From Nocardiopsis prasina DSM 43845 (GTDB lineage: Bacteria; Actinomycetota; Actinomycetes; Streptosporangiales; Streptosporangiaceae), in NCBI RefSeq assembly GCF_000341265.1, contig NZ_ANAE01000006.1, forward strand, positions 1 to 36,970: a stretch of 36,970 nucleotides of DNA, given 5' to 3'. Every line of letters starts with the position of its first letter. Position 1 is the first letter of the stretch. Positions 34,223 to 36,970 of this stretch are shown in pieces. A program made the translations under genes and the position numbers. The notes beneath the pieces are model-generated. The model searched no databases and was not told the DNA's origin. It worked only from the letters and a program-made list of their open reading frames with translations.

Positions 34223-35491
34223 CTAGTCAGCTTTGACGACCATTCCGGCGCCCACCGTGGTGTTGGTGGCCTCGTCGATGAGGATGAACCCGCCGGTCTG
34301 CCGGTTCTTGGCGTACTCGTCCACGAACAGGGGCTGGGTGGAGCGCAGCCGCACCCGCCCGATCTCGTTGAGCGACAGGTGGTCCGCGCCCTCGTCGCGG
34401 TGCAGCGAGTTCACGTCCAGCCGGTACCGCAGGTCCTTGACCACCACCTTCGCGGTCCTGGTCGTGTGCTTGACGATGAGCTTGGAGCGCGGCGTGAGCT
34501 TGCGCGCGTCCGTCATCCAGCACACCATCGCCTCGATGTCCTGGGACACCGTGGGCGTGTTGTTGGGGCGGCAGATCATGTCGCCCCGGGAGATGTCGAT
34601 CTCGTCCTCCAGCAGCAGGGTGACCGACATGGGCGAGAACGCCTCGGCCACCTCCCCGTCCGCCGTGCGGATCTTCGCGATCCGCGTGGACAGCCCTGAG
34701 GGCAGGTGGGTGACCTCGTCACCGGGCTTGAGGACGCCGCCCGCGAGCTGGCCCGCGTAGCCCCGGTAGTCGTGCAGTTCGGGGTCGTCCGAGCGGTGCG
34801 GCCTGATCACGTACTGCACGGGGAAGCGCGCGTCGATCAGGTTGCGGTCCGAGGCGATGTGCACGTTCTCCAGGTGGTGCAGCAGGGAACCGCCCGTGTA
34901 CCAGGGCGTGTTCTCGGACTGGCTGACCACGTTGTCGCCGTGCAGCGCGGAGATCGGCACGAACGTGAGGTCGCGCGCGTCCAGCTTGGCCGCGAACTCG
35001 GAGAACTCGGACTTGATCTCCTCGAAGCGGTCCTGGGAGTAGTCGACCAGGTCCATCTTGTTCACCGCCAGCACCAGGTGCGGCACCTGGAGCAGGGTGG
35101 TGAGGAAGGCGTGGCGGCGGCTCTGCTCCTGGAGGCCCTTGCGGGCGTCCACCAGGATGATCGCGAGGTCGGCCGTGGAGGCGCCCGTGACCATGTTCCG
35201 GGTGTACTGGATGTGCCCGGGGGTGTCCGCGATGATGAAGGTGCGCTTGGGCGTGGCGAAGTAGCGGTACGCCACGTCGATGGTGATGCCCTGCTCGCGT
35301 TCGGCGCGCAGACCGTCCGTGAGCAGCGCCAGGTTGGTCTGTTCCTCGCCGCGCGCGGCGCTGGTGCGCTCCACGGCGTCGAGCTGGTCCTCGAAGATGG
35401 ACTTGGAGTCGTACAGCAGGCGCCCGATCAGGGTGCTCTTGCCGTCGTCGACGGAGCCCGCCGTGGCGAACCGCAGGATGTCGTTGCTCAT
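34223..35491 (-). CDS. cysN: Sulfate adenylyltransferase subunit 1 (GTPase)
   Basis: The GTPase subunit that drives ATP sulfurylase (CysD) to make adenosine 5'-phosphosulfate from sulfate and ATP. It has 422 residues. GTPase motifs are AGSVDDGKSTLIGRL (11-25), GITIDVAYRYF, DTPGH (near 89-93) and NKMD. EF-Tu-like domains 2 and 3 follow. There is no C-terminal APS kinase domain, unlike the mycobacterial CysNC fusion. So APS, not PAPS, is the product here, and a separate cysC must exist if the sulfotransferases nearby are to work. AGAGGACC precedes the ATG. The cysD-cysN gap of 106 bases contains a copy of the core of the 134-bp repeat. Confidence 0.95.
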   Translation of the reverse strand: MSNDILRFATAGSVDDGKSTLIGRLLYDSKSIFEDQLDAVERTSAARGEEQTNLALLTDGLRAEREQGITIDVAYRYFATPKRTFIIADTPGHIQYTRNMVTGASTADLAIILVDARKGLQEQSRRHAFLTTLLQVPHLVLAVNKMDLVDYSQDRFEEIKSEFSEFAAKLDARDLTFVPISALHGDNVVSQSENTPWYTGGSLLHHLENVHIASDRNLIDARFPVQYVIRPHRSDDPELHDYRGYAGQLAGGVLKPGDEVTHLPSGLSTRIAKIRTADGEVAEAFSPMSVTLLLEDEIDISRGDMICRPNNTPTVSQDIEAMVCWMTDARKLTPRSKLIVKHTTRTAKVVVKDLRYRLDVNSLHRDEGADHLSLNEIGRVRLRSTQPLFVDEYAKNRQTGGFILIDEATNTTVGAGMVVKAD

Positions 35492-35570
35492 GGTGACTGG
35501 TCCTCTGCGCGAAGTGTGGGGCGGTCAACAACCGTGGGGACGGGAGGTACGGAGGGAATCGCTGGCCTCG

Positions 35571-35590
35571 GCGAAGCGGAGGCCCAAGAG
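35571..35590 (-). repeat. Dispersed copy of the 134-bp repeat core
   Basis: The minus strand here reads CTTGGGCCTCCGCTTCGC, identical over 18 bases to the copy at 8237-8254, and continues with CGAGGCCAGCG, loosely similar to the array. It lies between cysD and cysN, on the opposite strand relative to the array at 8097. Confidence 0.6.
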
Positions 35591-35597
35591 GACGTGG

Positions 35598-36530
35598 CTA
35601 GAAGTAGCCCTCGCGCTTGCGGTCCTCCATGGCGGCCTCGCTGGCCCGGTCGTCGGCGCGGGTTTGGCCGCGCTCGGTGATCCGGGTGGCGGCGATCTCC
35701 GCGATGATGTCGTCCAGCTCCACGGCCGAGGACTTGACCGCTCCGGTGCAGGTGAGGTCGCCGACGGTGCGGTAGCGCACGGTCTCGGTGAACGGGACCT
35801 CGGTCTCGTCCCGCTGGATGAGCGGCGAGTCCGCGAGCAGGATGCCGTCGCGCTCGAACACGCTCCGCTGGTGGGCGAAGTAGATCGAGGGCAGCTCCAG
35901 CTCCTCGCGCTGGATGTACCCCCACACGTCGAGCTCGGTCCAGTTGGAGATCGGGAAGACCCGGATGTGCTCGTCCCGGTTGATCCGGGTGTTGAACACG
36001 TTCCAGAGCTCGGGGCGCTGGTTCTTGGGGTCCCACTGGCCGAACTCGTCACGGAAGGAGAAGACCCGTTCCTTGGCCCGGGCCTTCTCCTCGTCACGGC
36101 GGGCGCCCCCGAAGGCGGCCGTGAAACTGTGCTCCTCGATGGCCTCCAGCAGCGCCGAGGTCTGGAGGCGGTTGCGGCTGGCCCAGCGGCCGGTGGGCTC
36201 GGTGACCTTGCCCGCGTCGATCTGCTCCTGGACCGAGGCCACCACCAGGCGGACCCCGGCCTGGGCGACGCGCCGGTCCCGGAACTCGATGACCTCTTCG
36301 AAGTTGTGCCCGGTGTCCACGTGCATCACCGGGAAGGGCACCGGGGCGGGCCAGAAGGCCTTCTCCGCCAGGCGCAGCATCACGATGGAGTCCTTGCCGC
36401 CGGAGAAGAGCAGCACGGGCCGCTCGAACTCCGCCGCCACCTCGCGCATGATGAAGATCGCCTCGGCTTCGAGGACGTCCAGCTGGGAGAGCTGGTAGCG
36501 CCCGAGCGCCTGCTGACTCGCCTGACCCAT
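35598..36530 (-). CDS. cysD: Sulfate adenylyltransferase subunit 2
   Basis: The catalytic subunit of the CysDN ATP sulfurylase, 310 residues. The PP-loop SGGKDSIVMLRLA (about 43-55) binds ATP. VMHVDTGHNFEEV, AFGGARRDEEKARAKER and the C-terminal DRASEAAMEDRKREGYF tail are typical of the family. The ATG at 36530 has AAGGCGG as ribosome site; the ATG at 36560 is not needed. It lies 60 bases after cysQ and 106 before cysN, all on the minus strand, forming a cysQ-cysD-cysN operon without cysC between. Confidence 0.96.
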   Translation of the reverse strand: MGQASQQALGRYQLSQLDVLEAEAIFIMREVAAEFERPVLLFSGGKDSIVMLRLAEKAFWPAPVPFPVMHVDTGHNFEEVIEFRDRRVAQAGVRLVVASVQEQIDAGKVTEPTGRWASRNRLQTSALLEAIEEHSFTAAFGGARRDEEKARAKERVFSFRDEFGQWDPKNQRPELWNVFNTRINRDEHIRVFPISNWTELDVWGYIQREELELPSIYFAHQRSVFERDGILLADSPLIQRDETEVPFTETVRYRTVGDLTCTGAVKSSAVELDDIIAEIAATRITERGQTRADDRASEAAMEDRKREGYF

Positions 36531-36590
36531 GGAATCCGCCTTAGAAATACCGACACCCAAGTCCGGTTCCGCGGCGGTGGGTGCTGCGGT

Positions 36591-36970
36591 TCAGCCCCCC
36601 GCGTGCGGACCGGCGCTGTCAAGGTCCGCGCCGTCGCGGATGCTTGCCAACAACATACCCGACAATTCCGATCGGCATACAAGGATATCGGGGAGTAGCG
36701 GGTCGGACACGTTGTAGCGCAGCTGCGAGCCGTCGATCCTGGACGTGTGCAGTCCGGCGGCGCGCGCGACGGCGACCGGCGCGGCGCTGTCCCACTCGTA
36801 CTGGCCGCCCGCGTGCACGTAGATGTCGGCGATCCCGAGCAGCACGGCGCAGATCTTGGCCCCCGCCGATCCCATGGGGATCACTTCGGCGCCCATCTGG
36901 GTCGCCATGCGCTGGACGAACGCCGGAGGCCGGGTCCGGCTGGCGGGGATGCGCAGCCGCTGCCCCCCCG
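36591..36970 (-). CDS. cysQ: 3'(2'),5'-bisphosphate nucleotidase CysQ (5' end outside window)
   Basis: Removes the 3'-phosphate from PAP, the by-product of PAPS-dependent sulfotransfer, and from PAPS itself. The C-terminal 126 residues are present. MGSAGAKICAVLLG and HAGGQYEWDSAAPVAVARA are the metal- and substrate-binding signatures of this inositol monophosphatase-superfamily enzyme, and the end LPDILVCRSE also matches actinobacterial CysQ. The frame continues open to the right edge (GGQRLRIPASRTRPPAF). It is the upstream gene of the cysQDN operon. Confidence 0.9.
   Translation of the reverse strand, partial: GGQRLRIPASRTRPPAFVQRMATQMGAEVIPMGSAGAKICAVLLGIADIYVHAGGQYEWDSAAPVAVARAAGLHTSRIDGSQLRYNVSDPLLPDILVCRSELSGMLLASIRDGADLDSAGPHAGG

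Noticed and set aside
1-36970. tRNA, rRNA, insertion sequences, toxin-antitoxin pairs
   Set aside because: I looked for tRNA-like cloverleaf ends, transposase motifs and small paired ORFs and found none that could be supported.

Overview
The window is very GC-rich, uses many GTG starts, four-base gene overlaps and short-tailed GC-rich hairpin terminators, and carries a type I-E CRISPR repeat of actinomycete style. Together with the gene families (LCP protein, type II isocitrate dehydrogenase, DUF3017, FHA regulator, LpdA next to PNP and adenosine deaminase) this points to the chromosome of a filamentous actinobacterium, probably Nocardiopsis or a close relative. The genus is inferred from protein style only. 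No transposase, integrase, rRNA or tRNA was seen.

Left part (1-8089): a purine-salvage and redox neighbourhood. It holds a partial LpdA-like flavoprotein, a divergent purine nucleoside phosphorylase (probably leaderless), adenosine deaminase coupled to a PH-domain membrane protein, an M20 amidohydrolase, a GCS2-family carboxylate-amine ligase and a YihY/BrkB membrane protein. Between the phosphorylase and the deaminase operon lies a 550-bp gene-free stretch with a 19-bp DmdR/IdeR-type iron box and two large hairpins. Next comes a non-coding array of seven 134-bp tandem repeats (8097-9036), then about eight degenerate 30-bp repeats (9051-9290).

Middle (9402-19894): a galactokinase-like protein that has lost key motifs, an LCP glycopolymer transferase, icd, a DUF3017 protein, an FHA-winged helix regulator, a small unknown gene, a three-repeat CRISPR array without cas genes, and the de novo purine/one-carbon operon purN-purH-folD. 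A small two-helix membrane protein follows.

Right part (20132-36970): a compact, translationally coupled exopolysaccharide operon. It encodes a Wzz-like co-polymerase with a degenerate kinase domain, an O-antigen polymerase/ligase, an APH-fold kinase, a sulfotransferase, a Wzx-like flippase, an Alg14-like protein, and a fused Alg13-like plus GT2 glycosyltransferase. Downstream are a GNAT acetyltransferase, a secreted GH26-like glycanase, a second sulfotransferase, a secreted subtilase, and the sulfate-activation genes cysN, cysD and cysQ (partial). Two sulfotransferases, sulfate activation, a polymer assembly line and a secreted glycanase within 17 kb suggest machinery for a sulfated surface polysaccharide. 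This is inference: no APS kinase, priming transferase or export outer components are in view.
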